A stretch of 64,000 bases of DNA from the NCBI GenBank assembly GCA_023935145.1, contig CM043700.1, forward strand, positions 36,837,120 to 36,901,119. The letters are read 5' to 3'. A program made the position numbers and the translations under genes. The notes below the pieces were generated by a model. That model did no database searches and was not told the DNA's origin. It saw only the letters and a program-made list of their open reading frames with translations. Positions within the stretch are counted from its first letter, which is position 1. The number at the start of each line of letters is the position of its first letter. The DNA comes from Bretschneidera sinensis (Eukaryota; Streptophyta; Magnoliopsida; Brassicales; Akaniaceae). Shown here one piece after another: positions 11,078 through 22,299 of this stretch.

Positions 11078-12867
11078 CTGATTTTGTCATGGAAACTACT
11101 TTGCCATTAACGGAAGGAGAATCTCCGCAGGGTGTTAACCAATCGAGCCCGTTTTTACGATGGACCCTTCATGTTGACGGATCCTCTACTGATTCTGGAA
11201 GTGGAACCGGGCTCATTCTGAGCGGTCCTGACAATTTCACCATTGAGTACGCCTTGAGGTTTAAGTTTCCAGCATCCAATAACGAAGCTGAGTATGAAGC
11301 TCTACTCGCGGGCATGAAATTAGCCAAGGTGATTTCTGTACAGAATTTGCATGTATATAGCGATTCTCAACTAGTGGTGAACCAGGTGAACGGCGAATTC
11401 GAGGCCCGGGGAGAAAAAATCGCTCGTTACCTAGCAACAGCAAAGAGATTAGCTGCACAGTTTGAAGTATTTTTCCTGAACCAGATTTCGCGGGCGAAAA
11501 ATACGAAGGCCGACTCATTGGCCTGGCTCGCATCATCTTGCCAGCTCGAGTCAAGGCGAGCAGTCTACCTCGAAACCCTAGCCATACCTAGTATCGATGA
11601 AATAATGATCTTACCTATGGTTGGTGAGAGAACATGGATGAGTCCTATCCTGGAATATCTGCGTGATGGTCTTCTTCCCGATAACAAAGGCGAAGCCCGA
11701 AAGATTATATCTCGAGCCACCCGTTACGCAATTCTAGACGATTGCCTGTATAAGCGAGGGCTGACAATGCCCTACTTGAAATGTCTTGACCCAACCAAAG
11801 CTAATTACGCCCTCCGAGAAGTCCACGAAAGTATATGTGGAAATCACCTCGGAGGACGTGCCTTGGTATTCAAGATCCTTCGTCAAGGATACTATTGGCC
11901 AAAGATGAGGGAAGCATCCATGGAGCTGGTAACCAAATGTCAAAGCTGTCAACGGTATGCCACTGTGCCACATCGACCAGCAAACCTTTTGACACCATTA
12001 GTCAGTCCACTTCCTTTCGCTATGTGGGGAATGGACCTTCTCGGACCTTTTCCTGGAGCAATCGGCCAACAAAAGTACCTCATAGTTGCAATAGATTATT
12101 TTACAAAATGGGTGGAAGCTGAGCCCTTAGCCAGCATCACCGACTTTCAAGCCCGAGCCTTCGTATGGAAGTCAATCGTATGTCGGTTTGGAGTACCCCA
12201 AGTGTTAGTAACAGACAACGGCAAACAGTTTGACAGTGTTTAATTCAAAACATTTTGCGATGAATTACACATTGACCATCGTTTCTCCTCGGTTGGATAC
12301 CCACAAGCAAATGGACAAGCCGAAGTTACCAATCGAACGATTCTGCAAGGCATTAAAATGCGAATCGACGAAGCAGATAAGCAGTGGACAGACCATTTAC
12401 CCAATATACTTTGGGCATATCGGACTACGGCTCGAGCACCTACAGGGGAAACCCTTTTCTTCATGACTTATGGATCTGAGGCAGTGATCCCTTTGGAGAT
12501 AGGAGTACCTTCCTTGCGAGTACAGAACTTCGAGGAACGAAGCAATGAGGAAACCCCTCACATGAACGCCGATCTTCTCGATGAAGCCCGGGATAAAGCC
12601 CAAATCCAACTTGCTGTTTATCAACAGCGAGCTACCAGGTACTTCAATTCAAGAGTAAAAGTAAGGCACTTCTATCTCCATGATCTCGTCTTACGAAAGA
12701 ATGAAGTATCTAGGCCTCGATAATCAGGCAAACTAGTCCCTAACTGGGAAGGGCCATATCGAATAAAAAAAGTATGCCGTCCGAGCACTTTCGAACTCGA
12801 AGAATTGAATGAAAAGGCCATTCCTCGTACTTGGAATGCGGAACATCTTCGATGTTTTTATCAATGA
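11008..12867 (+). pseudogene. Tat second (aRNH-type) RNase H and integrase (broken)
   Basis: After IKAQALADFVMET comes a complete RNase H of the second type: LHVDGSSTDSGSG, NNEAEYEALLAG and VYSDSQLVVNQVNGE carry the D, E and D residues. This extra domain defines the Tat clade. The integrase follows: the zinc-binding HHCC block (HESICGNHLGG ... CQSCQ), core MDLLGPFPG and TDNGKQF, then ANGQAEVTNR. The frame is unbroken except for single stops: TAA at 12241-12243, inside the integrase core, and TAA at 12721-12723. It ends with TGA at 12865-12867, after a W-G-P-Y chromatin-facing C-terminal block. Confidence 0.9.
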
Positions 12868-13057
12868 AAAGTGTTACGCATATGTAAACAGTCTTGTTTT
12901 ATAAATAAAAGACTTTACTTACATCTGTTTTTCTGCAAACTAAAACAAAAAGCCTGAAACAAGGTAAAGTAGGGCACCAACAGCCTCAAAATACATAACT
13001 ACAAACAAAACACTGGCCGGGCCAAAGCAAAAAAAAAAAAGCTACGACAGACTACCC
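12868..13057. other. Pol 3' spacer
   Basis: Short A-rich spacer between the integrase stop and the tail of the antisense gene. It probably holds the 3' ends of convergent transcripts. No motif could be assigned. Confidence 0.4.
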
Positions 13058-15184
13058 TTAACCTGAGCCCGAACGATCTCCAGAGGCAGGAGACCCCGTG
13101 CCTGATCGACCGTCACGGTCCTGTCCATTAGCATGTTCCTCGTCTGAAGCCAGTAGCTCCTCATCCTCGGGCCCCAACAGGTCCAGGGAGGAGAAATCAA
13201 GCTCCGGGTACATGGCCTCAGCCTTCCCCTTAGCCTCCATGAACCCCGTAAGGTACTGCTGGCCACCCTCGAAAACGACAGCCAGGCGATAGGCTTCCGA
13301 ACTCTGGAATGACACTAAGGCTTCCTCCACAGCCGCCTGAGTATGAGCCTCAGCCTCCTCTACAGCGGCATGAAGACGAGCCTCAGTCTCCTCCGCTGCA
13401 GCGCTAAGGCGAGCCTCGACCTCCTCTACAGCTGCCCGAGCAATGGCTTCAGCTTCGGTCTTAGCCTGGATAGCAGACTCCAACGAGGCTTGCAACCTGC
13501 AAATAGCCTCTGTCCTCTCCTCCAGCTGGCGCTGGGTACATCCTAGGAGCTCCGCTGTATCCATGCAGCGACGGGTGGCCGCGCCCACCAGAACACCCAT
13601 CTGAGACCAGAAGCCGTGCGTGAAACAATATTCCATGAAGACAGAACGTAAAGCAAAGTAAAAACAAAAACTAACCTGAGAAGCCAAAGCCTCGGTCGCC
13701 ACACAGAGAGAGTCCGTGGTCTTTCGACCCAACTCAGCAATATCGCGATGAGGGGTGCTCTTAAACAAATGTTCCCTCGCCACCCGAGGATGTACGAAGA
13801 TGGAATCATCCGTCCTGATGGCCCAGTTGGGCATGAAACTCGAGGCCTCAGGAGCCGCTCCTTGGCTAGTGCCCAGGACAGTGGAAGTCCCAGTAATCAT
13901 AGGGATCGGCGGTGGGGCACTGCAAATCGGAGGGGTCTCTGACTGGGTCAGTTGCCTTGGGGGAGTCTCCAAGTCAATCGGAGTCAGAGATGGCGCTCGG
14001 GGCCTCTTCTTAGGTCACGAGGTTGAGGCTGTTTGCTTCTCGGATCGAGTCAACCTCCTCTACTCCAAAGCCAACTTTTTGGCATGCTCTCAGGCACGGG
14101 CAACCGCCTCAATCTCTGGTCAAACCATATAAACAAAGGAAGAAAATAGCGTAAGTACAAATCGCAGGATTACGATGCAAATAAAAATAAAAAAAGTGGA
14201 AGGTAAACCAAAGCCTTTACCGCTCTCAAGCGAAGGCTCGGGGCATGAAGAACAAAGACCTCGCCGGGCCAGTTCTTCATTGTCATATAGGACTCCGACG
14301 TCCAAAGGTGAGGCCACCATCGCGTTCACCGTTTCCTGCTCATACGGAAGAAGACCCACATTTTTGCATTTTTCGGTGCAGTCCATACTCCACGCACGAG
14401 GTAAGCCGAAGTCCTCGGCAGATTGGATGAAAAATAAATTCTTCTTCCACCTTTTGATCGATGAATGGGTCTTCTTCAGCAACCTCTTCCTCGACCGAGT
14501 ACTAAAGACCACCCACCCTGTTTGACCATGCCGGCTGATCAGGAAGTGGGCCTTAAAAATATCCATCGTCATTGGTCGGCCCACTTCCAAACAAACGCAG
14601 ATAAAGGCCATGATAAGCCGTACCGAGTTAGGCACTAGCTGACACAACACTATATCAAAGTACTTGAGAATAGTACAAAAATAGATGTGAAGGGAAAACC
14701 GGAGCCCGACCTGCATGTGATGCTCATACACGCAGAGCTCGAACGGGGCTCGGTCTGGGAGGACATCACAGGCCCTTTCTCCTATCTTGGCCAGCCGAAG
14801 ACTGTACTCGCTCGGAATGCGGTACGTCTTCCTGATTACCTCCAAATCCTCCTCCCTCAATTGACTAGGGATCTCGTTGGCTGTATAGTTCCACTCTTCC
14901 CTCTCCTCTCCAGCCGAGGTCTCCCTAATATCAGTCAACGCCCTAAGTGTGTCGTCACCAGACGAGGAGTTTTCTTCATACTCCTTCCTCACCTCCAAAG
15001 GAACGTAGGGCATTAGTGCCATGGGGTCTGCCCTTGGCATGCCCGTTACGGGGGTATTTCCCCTGGAAGAGGACGAAAACACCTCTACTTCTTCGGAGCT
15101 GCTGCCACTCGTATCACCTATACTACTCCTACCGTTTTTACTACTACTAGGCCTATCGCGGTATGTTTCAAACGAAGAAGACAT
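13058..15184 (-). pseudogene. Antisense spliced gene of the Tat element (Transposase_28-like, coiled coil)
   Basis: On the opposite strand to pol, three exons join in frame by GT-AG: 15184-14221, 14115-13676 and 13600-13058, with introns of 105 and 75 bp. The product is about 650 residues. The N-terminus is serine/acid rich. The middle resembles the plant 'putative gypsy-type transposon' domain (around LCQLVPNSVRLIMAFICVC and GRPMTMDIFKAHF), whose function is unknown. Exon 3 encodes an Ala/Glu coiled coil (EEVEARLSAAAEETEARLHA) and an acidic tail with YPELDFSSLD. Exon 2 carries three stops (TGA, TAG, TGA), so this copy is dead. Comparable antisense genes are known in Grande-type elements. Confidence 0.75.
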
Positions 15185-15517
15185 GATTTAAATATAAAAG
15201 AGACACGAACTCACCGAAGTTCGAAGGATTCGGACTTGAATTCCTCCTGAATTCCTTCTAAATGCCCGATATTTGTCCAAGAGCGCTCCTCTCCACGATC
15301 TCGCAAATGCCGCGATCACCCAAAAACCCATCACCAAAAAACTCCTCGCAACGTTGAGACACAAGACAGACTCACGAAAAAGGAAAATTCTCTTTGAAGA
15401 GACGAGGACGAATACTCACAAACAAAATCGGGACGAGGCCGATGGCTCTCACAGAAACTTCTCTCTGAACAAACAATGGATTTTGAAATGAGTAAGGAAG
15501 AAGGGAAGCCAAAGCCC

Positions 15518-15525
15518 CTTATATA
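15518..15525 (-). promoter_or_regulatory. TATA box for the antisense gene
   Basis: TATATAAG on the minus strand, 334 bp upstream of the antisense ATG at 15184, with a GC-richer stretch before it. A possible 5' UTR intron donor (GTGAGT) lies just upstream of the ATG near 15212. The placement fits a separate promoter for the antisense transcript; no expression evidence is available. Confidence 0.45.
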
Positions 15526-15769
15526 GGAAAAGCGTCACGGCCAACGAGGACCATTTAATGCAAATGCAGAAACTAAAGGGACTCTTTAGAGTCCCAAAGC
15601 GACCAACACACTTCCCCAAGGGGTGTTACGTCCCACGAGGTGGCCGCTGTTTTCCCTAAAACGGCTGTTTAAAATTCCAAGGAAACAAGACCTGTCATTC
15701 ACGCACGCAAGGCCACGTGTTACTCCAGCCGCCGTCTTGGACAAGAAACACATTCCCGTAGCTCAACTG

Positions 15770-18700
15770 GTCCTCGGTCTTCGAACCTATGGTATTCTTG
15801 GCCGAAGAGATGGATTGCTCCACAAGTCCTCGGCCCATTATCTTCAAGGTCCGATTAGATGGATTGTTCCACTTGTCCTCGGACGCATGGTGTTCTTGGC
15901 CGAGGAGATGGATTGCTCCACAAGTCCTCGGCCCATTATCTTCAAGGTCCGAGGAGATGGATTTCTCCACTGGTCCTCGGACCCATGGTGTTCTTGGACG
16001 AGGAGATGGATTGCTCCATAAGTCCTCGGCCCATTATCTTCAAGGTCCGAGGAGATAGATTGCTCCACTTGTCCTCAGACCCATGGTATTCTTAGCCGAG
16101 GAGATGGATTGCTCCACATGTTCTCGGCCCATTATCTTCAAGGTCCGAGGAGATGGATTGCTCCACTAGTCCTCGGACCCATGGTGTTCAAGGTCCGAGG
16201 AGATGGATTGCTCCACAAGTTCTCGGCCCATTATCTTCAAGGTCCGAGGAGATGGATTGCTCCACTGGTCCTCGGACCCATGGTGTTCTTGGCCGAGGAT
16301 ATGGATTGCTCCACAAGTCCTCGGCCCATTATCTTCAAGGTCTGAGGAGATAGATTGCTCCATTTATCCTCGAACCCGTGGTATTCTTGGCCGAGGAGAT
16401 GGATTGTTCCACATGTCCTCGGCCCATTATCTTCAAGGTCCGAGGAGATGGATTGCTCCACAAGTCCTCGGCCCATTATCTTCAAGGTCTGAGGAGATGG
16501 ATTGCTCCACTGGTCCTCGGACCCATGGTGTTCTTGGCCGAGGAGATGGATTGCTCCACAAGTCCTCGGCCCGTTATCTTCAAGGTCCGAGGAGATGGAT
16601 TGCTCCACTTGTCCTCGGACCCATGTTATTCTTGGCCGAGGAGATGGATTGCTCCACTTGTCCTCAGCCCATTATCTTCAAGGTCCGAGGAGTCGGATTG
16701 TTCCATTTGTCCTCGGACCCATGGTATTCTTGGCCGAGGAGATTGATTGCTCCACTGGTCTTCGGACCCTTGGTGTTCTTGGCCGAGGAGATGGATTGCT
16801 CCACTGGTCCTCGGACCCTTGGTGTTCTTGGCCGAGGAGATGGATTGCTCCACAAGTCCTCGGCCCATTATCTTCAAGGTCCGAGGAGATGGATTGCTCC
16901 ACTTGTCCTCGGACCCATGGTGTTCTTGGCCGAGGAGATGGATTGCTCCATAAGTCCTCGACCTATTATCTTCAAGGTCCGAGGAGATGGATTGCTCCAC
17001 TTGTCCTCGGACCCATGGTATTCTTGGCCGAGGAGATGGATTGCTTCACATGTCCTCGGCCCATTATCTTCAAGGTCCGAGGAGATGGATTGCTCCACAA
17101 GTCCTCAGCCCATTATCTTCAAGGTCTGAGGAGATGGATTGCTCCACTGGTCCTCGGACCCATGGTGTTCTTGGCCGAGGAGATGGATTTCTCCACAAGT
17201 CCTCAGCCCATTATCTTCAAGGTCCGAGGAGATGGATTGCTCCACTTGTCCTCGGACCCATGTTATTCTTGGCCGAGGAGATGGATTGCTCCACAAGTCC
17301 TCGGCTCATTATCTTCAAGGTCCGAGGAGATGGATTGCTCCACTTATCCTCAGCCCATTATCTTCAAGGTCCGAGGAGATAGATTGCTCCATTTGTCCTC
17401 GGACCCATGGTATTCTTGGCCGAGGAGATGGATTGCTCCACTGGTCCTCGGACCCTTGGTGTTCTTGGCCGAGGAGATGGATTGCTCAACAAGTCCTCGG
17501 CCCATTATCTTCAAGGTCCGAGGAGATGGATTGCTCCACTTGTCCTCGGACCCATGGTGTTCTTGGCCGAGGAGATGGATTGCTCCACAAGTCCTCGGCC
17601 TATTATCTTCAAGGTCCGAGGAGATGGATTGCTCCACTTGTCCTCGGACCTATGGTATTCTTGGCCGAGGAGATGGATTGCTCCACATATCCTCGGCCCA
17701 TTATCTTCAAGGTCCGAGGAGATGGATTGCTCCACAAGTCCTCGGCCCATTATCTTCAAGGTCTGAGGAGATGGATTGCTCCACTGGTCCCCGGACCCAT
17801 GGTGTTCTTGGCCGAGGAGATGGATTGCTCCACAAGTCCTCGGCCCATTATCTTCCAGGTCCGAGGAGATGGATTGCTCCACTTGTCCTCGGACCCATGT
17901 TATTCTTGGCCGAGGAGATGGATTGCTCCACAAATCCTCGGTCCATTATCTTCAAGGTCCGAGGAGATGGATTGCTCCACTTGTCCTCAACCCATTATCT
18001 TCAAGGTCCGAGGAGATGGATTGCTCCATTTGTCCTCGGACCCATGGTATTCTTGGCCAAGGAGATGGATTGCTCCATTGGTCCTCGGACCCTTGGTGTT
18101 CTTGGCCGAGGAGATGGATTGCTCCACAAGTCCTCGGCCCATTATCTTCAAGGTCCGAGGAGATTGATTGCTCCACTTGTTCTCGGACCCATGGTATTCT
18201 TGGCCGAGGAGATGGATTGCTCCACAAGTCCTCGGCCCATTATTTTCAAGGTCCGAGGAGATGGATTGATCCACAAGTCCTCGGCCCATTATGTTCAAGG
18301 TCCGAGGAGACGGATTGCTCCACTTGTCCTCCAACCCATGGTGTTCTTGGCCGAGGAGATGGATTTCTCCACAAGTCCTCAGCCCATTATCTTCAAGGTC
18401 CGAGGAGATGGATTGCTCCACTGGTCCTCGGACCCATGGTGTTCTTGGACGAGGAGATGGATTGCTCCACAAGTCCTCGTCCCATTATCTTCAAGGTCTG
18501 AGGAGATGGATTGCTCCACTTGTCCTCTGACCCATGGTATTCTTGGCCGAGGAGATGGATTACTCCACAAGTCCTCGGCCCATTATCCTCAAGGTCCGAG
18601 GAGATGGATTGCTCCACTTGTCCTCGAACTCAGGGTGTTCTTGGCCGAGGAGATGGATTGCTCCACAAGTCCTCGGCCCATTATCTTCAAGGTCCGAGGA

Positions 18701-19036
18701 GATGGATTGCTCCACTTGTCCTCGGACCCATGGTATTCTTGGCCGAGGAGATGGATTGCTCCACAAGTCCTCGCCCCATTATCTTCAAGGTCCGAGGAGA
18801 TGGATTGCTCCACTTATCCTCGGACCCATGGTATTCTTGGCCGAGGAGATGGATTGCTCCACAAGTCCTTGGCCCATTCTCTTCAAGTTTCGTGGAGATG
18901 GATTGCTCCACTTGTCCTCGGACGCATGGTGTTCTTGGCCGAGGAGATGGATTGCTCCACAAATCCTCGATCCATTCTCTTTGAGGTCCGAGGAGATGGA
19001 TTGTTCCACAAGTCCTCGGCCCATTCTCTTTTGCCT
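15770..19036. repeat. 49-bp tandem array in Tat element, about 66 copies
   Basis: Units of 49-50 bp, all starting GAGGAGATGGATTGCTCCAC. Two unit types are intermixed. Type A ends TCCTCGGCCCATTATCTTC-AAGGTCC. Type B ends TCCTCGGACCCATGGTGTTC-TTGGCC. In every unit the 7-mer CCGAGGA alternates with its reverse complement TCCTCGG at roughly 24-bp steps, so short hairpins can form throughout. The array has almost no stop codons on either strand. Because 49 is not a multiple of three, this creates long chance frames (up to 845 codons) that are not genes. Subrepeats between pol and 3' LTR are a known Tat trait and a known source of satellite DNA. Confidence 0.95.
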
Positions 19037-19127
19037 TAGAGCACATCTTCGATCCCGACATCATGTCTCCACAAATGAACAAAGGCCAACCCAGTTATGC
19101 TACTTCCTTAACCACAGTGCTGCACTT

Positions 19128-19141
19128 AAGGAAGTGGGGGG
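19128..19141 (+). other. Polypurine tract of Tat element
   Basis: AAGGAAGTGGGGGG lies just before the 3' LTR, where plus-strand DNA synthesis would be primed. Ten further bases separate it from the first base shared with the 5' LTR, so the true LTR may begin at or just after this tract. Confidence 0.6.
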
Positions 19142-19151
19142 CCTCTAAACC

Positions 19152-19795
19152 TTTCCAATAAGAAGATGACACGTGGATCATTCTGACCCCAGGCCTCAAG
19201 GAGACACGCAGAAGACCCATGCTCGGATAGTTGGGCCTCCAGGTCATGACCGCCCTTCAGAGCATCATTGCCCCCCAGCTGGGCCTCCACGTCACCACCG
19301 CCCTCCAGGCCATCATTACCTCCAGGTCATGACAGCCCTTCAGGGCATCATTGCCCCTGAGCTGGGCCTCCACGTCACCACCGCCCTCCAGGCCATCATT
19401 ACCCAACCAAGTTGGGACGTCAGGTCATCAAACCGTCTTAACGCATAGACGACCTCTGATCAAGCCAGCAAGGCAAAAGCCCTAGCGAACGGTCCCCAGC
19501 CACCTGGCTGGGCCTCATAGGCATCATTACCCAACCCAGTTGGGGCATCGTATCGCGGCCGTCCTAGGCCCACTACCGCCTCCGAAACTTTATAAAAAGG
19601 ACTTGATAAGCATTCAGGAAGGAGATGATTCTTTTTCAGTTTTTCATATATACACCTGAGTTTACCCTAACTTAAGCATCGGAGCATCCTCGGAGGCATC
19701 CCCTCCGTCGACCCCATAGCCACTCTCTCTTTCCTTGTGCAGGTACCTCCGCAGTCCGACCTCCAGCTCAGCAACGCACATATTTGGCATCAACA
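19152..19795 (+). repeat. 3' LTR of Tat element, with internal duplication
   Basis: 644 bp, against 562 bp for the 5' LTR. The extra 82 bp or so is a tandem duplication of the block running through GGCATCATTGCCC, GCTGGGCCTCCACGTCACC and GCCATCATTACC (about 19230-19402). TATA box at 19590-19598. It ends GGCATCAACA. Scattered substitutions against the 5' LTR show the element is not recent. Confidence 0.88.
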
Positions 19796-20484
19796 AGGTG
19801 TAATATCAATTTAATTGGTCTAAGTGGCATGATTCACAATGATGGCTTGTACAAGGAAAAGAAAAGGTAACAATGAAAGTAAACATCACAGTTACGATAA
19901 GTTTTTATTTAGATCGGAGTCATGAGAAATGTTTGAACCGGAAGTTCGAGCATCGTTTGAGGGCAAAAATTTCTTCCTTTTCTTATATCATCAAAGGGTG
20001 CTTGATACCTCCGTTCTAAACAAAATTATGGTAAACTGGATAGATAAACAAACCAATTCATCTTATTCTTATCCTATAATAATAGTTGTAGTTTGATGCT
20101 TAGTTTATAAATTTCCCCACATAATTAATAGATGGTTAAATCTTAATTACTCTTGGTAGAAATAGTAACATTGCATGGTTTGTAATGTGCCAAATATGTA
20201 TTACTGTATATACATATTGTTTTCTTTTGAACATCAAAAGGAGAATTTATTGAAGACACTAGCCATAAAAGTAGAACTCGCAATGTGCAATGTTACATTC
20301 TATTGCCTTCAAGATGTTTGTTTTTATCCTCAATGCATAACCCATAGTCCAAGCTGTCACTAGAGGCAGAAGGAGAAAATTTAATTTGAGGGCAAGCTTG
20401 TGTACTTTTTGTAAGATTTAAAATTTTATATATAATTGAAGGAAAAAAAAAATAACTTTGGGCGTCATTGACCCATTGATACAC
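19796..20484 (+). other. Intron-like remnant of ankyrin/PGG unit A
   Basis: From about 20000 this aligns with 27422-28060, the intron before the PGG exon of unit C (shared landmarks AACAAAATTATGG, ATTGCATGGTTTGTAATG, GAAGACACTAGCC). It lacks an insertion of roughly 150 bp that unit C carries around 27760-27930. The ankyrin exon expected upstream is missing and was apparently lost where the Tat element now sits. Confidence 0.7.
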
Positions 20485-20653
20485 GAGAAGTTCTTGTCTA
20501 GCAGAGGTCCATGAAAGATACATGACACAAAGGTTCATCTTATCATTCATTGGCATGAGAAGAGAGAAAAAATATATTTTCTTTTCATTCAATAGTGAGA
20601 TGGACTCTTGTGCTATTTATCTTTCATGGACACGGGCTAGACAATAATCTTTC
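20485..20653. mobile_element. 169-bp MITE with 9-bp target duplication
   Basis: Imperfect terminal inverted repeats (GAGAAGTTCTTGTCTAGC against the complement of GCTAGACAATAATCTTTC), with longer inner inverted homology around TCCATGAAAGATA. It is flanked by TTGATACAC on both sides (20476-20484 and 20654-20662). The paralogous intron in unit C (about 28060-28070) holds a single TGATACAC and no insert, confirming an insertion. A 9-bp duplication points to the Mutator superfamily. Confidence 0.8.
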
Positions 20654-20759
20654 TTGATACACACAGCTTTGCACCTCTGCATCTGCTTGTCATTGGCTTG
20701 AATGAATTTTTCATTTGCTGTACTCTTCTATCAACTAAGTGTAAGAATCAAATATGCAG

Positions 20760-21606
20760 GCTATAAACTTCTTGATTGCTAGTACTACAATAGAAGTCAA
20801 TGTTCTAAATGCAAACTTCACCGCATTGGATAATATAGCCCAAAACAAAGCAGAATTGAAGGATATAGAGATTGCAGAGTCAACACTTAAACTTGCTGGA
20901 GCCACACATGCAAAGGAGTCCTTCATTGTTCCTGTACATGATCAGCTTGAAGGTATACGGACTAATAGGAGCTTATCCACGCTTACAAAAGATACAGTGA
21001 AACACCTCCATAGTAAAGCTTGGAAAAATTTGAGTGATGACAAACAAGATTGGACTGAAAGGAAACGTAGCGCATTAATAGTGGTGGCATACCTTACTGC
21101 TACCATAGGTTTCCAAGCTGGTGTAAACCCTCCTGGTGGAGTTTGGCAGAATACTTCAGATGGTAATAATTCTACATCAAAGCCACGCACATCAGGTTTC
21201 TCCATAATGGCCGACAATTACCCGGCCCAATATGGTCTTTCCTTGCCTTGAATTCAGAAGGCTTTTTGGCATCCCTTAGCATTATTCTATTGCTCATGAG
21301 TGGATTACCCATAATGCGTAGGTTCTTTGTGTGGATCTTGATGGTCATCATGTGGGTTGCGATCAGTTCTATGGCCATGACCTATTCAATTTCCTTATCA
21401 GCTTTCACACCGAAGCATGAATCAAATGTACTTTATACTGTAATAGGATGGGGAATTGTAGTTTGGATTGGTGTGGAGGCTCTGCTACTTCTTGCACACA
21501 ATTTGCCTCGTAGTGAAATTGGTAACAGGCTTAAACAGATTACTTATGGCAAGACTAAGGAGACCTTTGATTTCTGTGGTGAACATGAACAGCACATATG
21601 CCTAAT
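20760..21606 (+). pseudogene. Ankyrin unit A: last ankyrin and PGG-domain exon (broken)
   Basis: Family: ITN1/ACD6-like plant proteins, with cytosolic ankyrin repeats plus a membrane PGG domain, linked to defence and stress signalling. The exon starts after the acceptor ATATGCAG with an ankyrin end (NFLIASTTIEVN, FTALDNIAQNKAEL), a basic linker, then the PGG domain: ERKRSALIVVAYLTATIGFQAGVNPPGGVWQ and three more hydrophobic segments (FLASLSIILLLMSGLP, FFVWILMVIMWVAISS, VVWIGVEALLLLAH). One base is missing near 21237 and about two near 21502, so the domain is split over frames. No upstream exon remains. Confidence 0.85.
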
Positions 21607-22098
21607 GCTTATAATCCTTGTGTGTGTACATATACGTTGTAATCTTTTTATATATGTTTTGAAGCGTGCAGCATTTGTGCTCACTGTATAATTTTGGAAT
21701 AATGGACTGTCTCAGCATTACATTTTACATTTTAATAAAAAATACAACTATGTTTAGCTTATTACTTATAAAAAAAACTATGTTTAGCTTATTAGTTATT
21801 ACTTCAAGCCTCAAGTATTTGGGTGTCTTGAGGATTTTGAATCATTATATGGCTTGTGGCCGACTTTAGTTAAGTTCATATGATATTTGTAGTCCACAAT
21901 CTACATATATACCCAGGGGCTAGGCTAGTTGTTTCCTCATGATATCTATGTTCATTGGCATCAACTTTAGGCTAGCTCAAAGGTTTGTTGAAATATTTTT
22001 TTTTTTATAAAAAAAACACATTATTAATTAGACTCTGTTCTTATGAACATATATATACTCGAGCTTACATGGAAGTTGTGGATTACAGGCAAAGAAAA
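21607..22098 (+). other. Inter-unit spacer with ankyrin B promoter region
   Basis: 3' flank of unit A followed by the 5' leader of unit B. A TATA-like ATATATATAC (about 22049-22058) lies some 45 bp before the unit B start; the same leader recurs before units D and E. An upstream ATG (22071) in this leader opens another frame (21985-22176). Confidence 0.5.
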
Positions 22099-22276
22099 TG
22101 GAGAGGAGGCTCTGTGAAGCTGCAATGGAGGGTAGCGAAATTTCCTTGCTTAACTTGCATCAAAAGGATCCACTAGCTTTTGGTAGATTCATCGTGGGTT
22201 GTTACATAGAGACCCCTTTGCACATAGCATCCATGCTAGGACATGTACGATTTGTGAATGAAATTCCAATCAAAAA
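22099..22276 (+). pseudogene. Ankyrin unit B: truncated first exon
   Basis: Starts MERRLCEAAMEG and covers the first ankyrin helix pair (ETPLHIASMLGHVRFVNEI), then stops matching the longer copies after the sequence corresponding to ILNRK. Beyond it lies unrelated AT-rich DNA. Unit D breaks at the same place, so the truncation predates the B/D duplication. The remaining 60 or so codons cannot make a full ankyrin domain. Confidence 0.8.
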
Positions 22277-22299
22277 CACCACTATACCACACTAAATAT

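Larger units (their letters stand above)
6837..19795 (+). mobile_element. Ty3/gypsy LTR retrotransposon, Tat lineage (decayed)
   Basis: About 13 kb, bounded by related LTRs. Order: 5' LTR, primer site, gag, protease, RT, RNase H, second RNase H, integrase, antisense gene, long tandem array, polypurine tract, 3' LTR. The extra RNase H between the pol RNase H and integrase, and the large non-pol region after integrase, are hallmarks of the Tat clade (Ogre, Grande and relatives). The antisense gene and subrepeats are most like Grande-type organisation. All open frames carry stops or frameshifts. No target-site duplication is visible, and the flanks are not neighbours in the paralogous units. LTR outer edges are uncertain by about 20 bp. 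Confidence 0.92.

Noticed and set aside
15770..19036. CRISPR-like array
   Set aside because: Repeats are directly adjacent and the 'spacers' are just two repeat variants. The context is a plant retrotransposon.
16203..19148. Long open frames (up to 845 codons) on both strands in the tandem array
   Set aside because: They are products of a stop-poor 49-bp repeat read in rotating frames. No domain, no start context, and the peptide repeats only mirror the DNA period.
6793..19804. Candidate target duplication GTGTAAT around the Tat element
   Set aside because: The 7-mer near 6795 lies outside any plausible LTR end and is too far from the boundary; likely chance.
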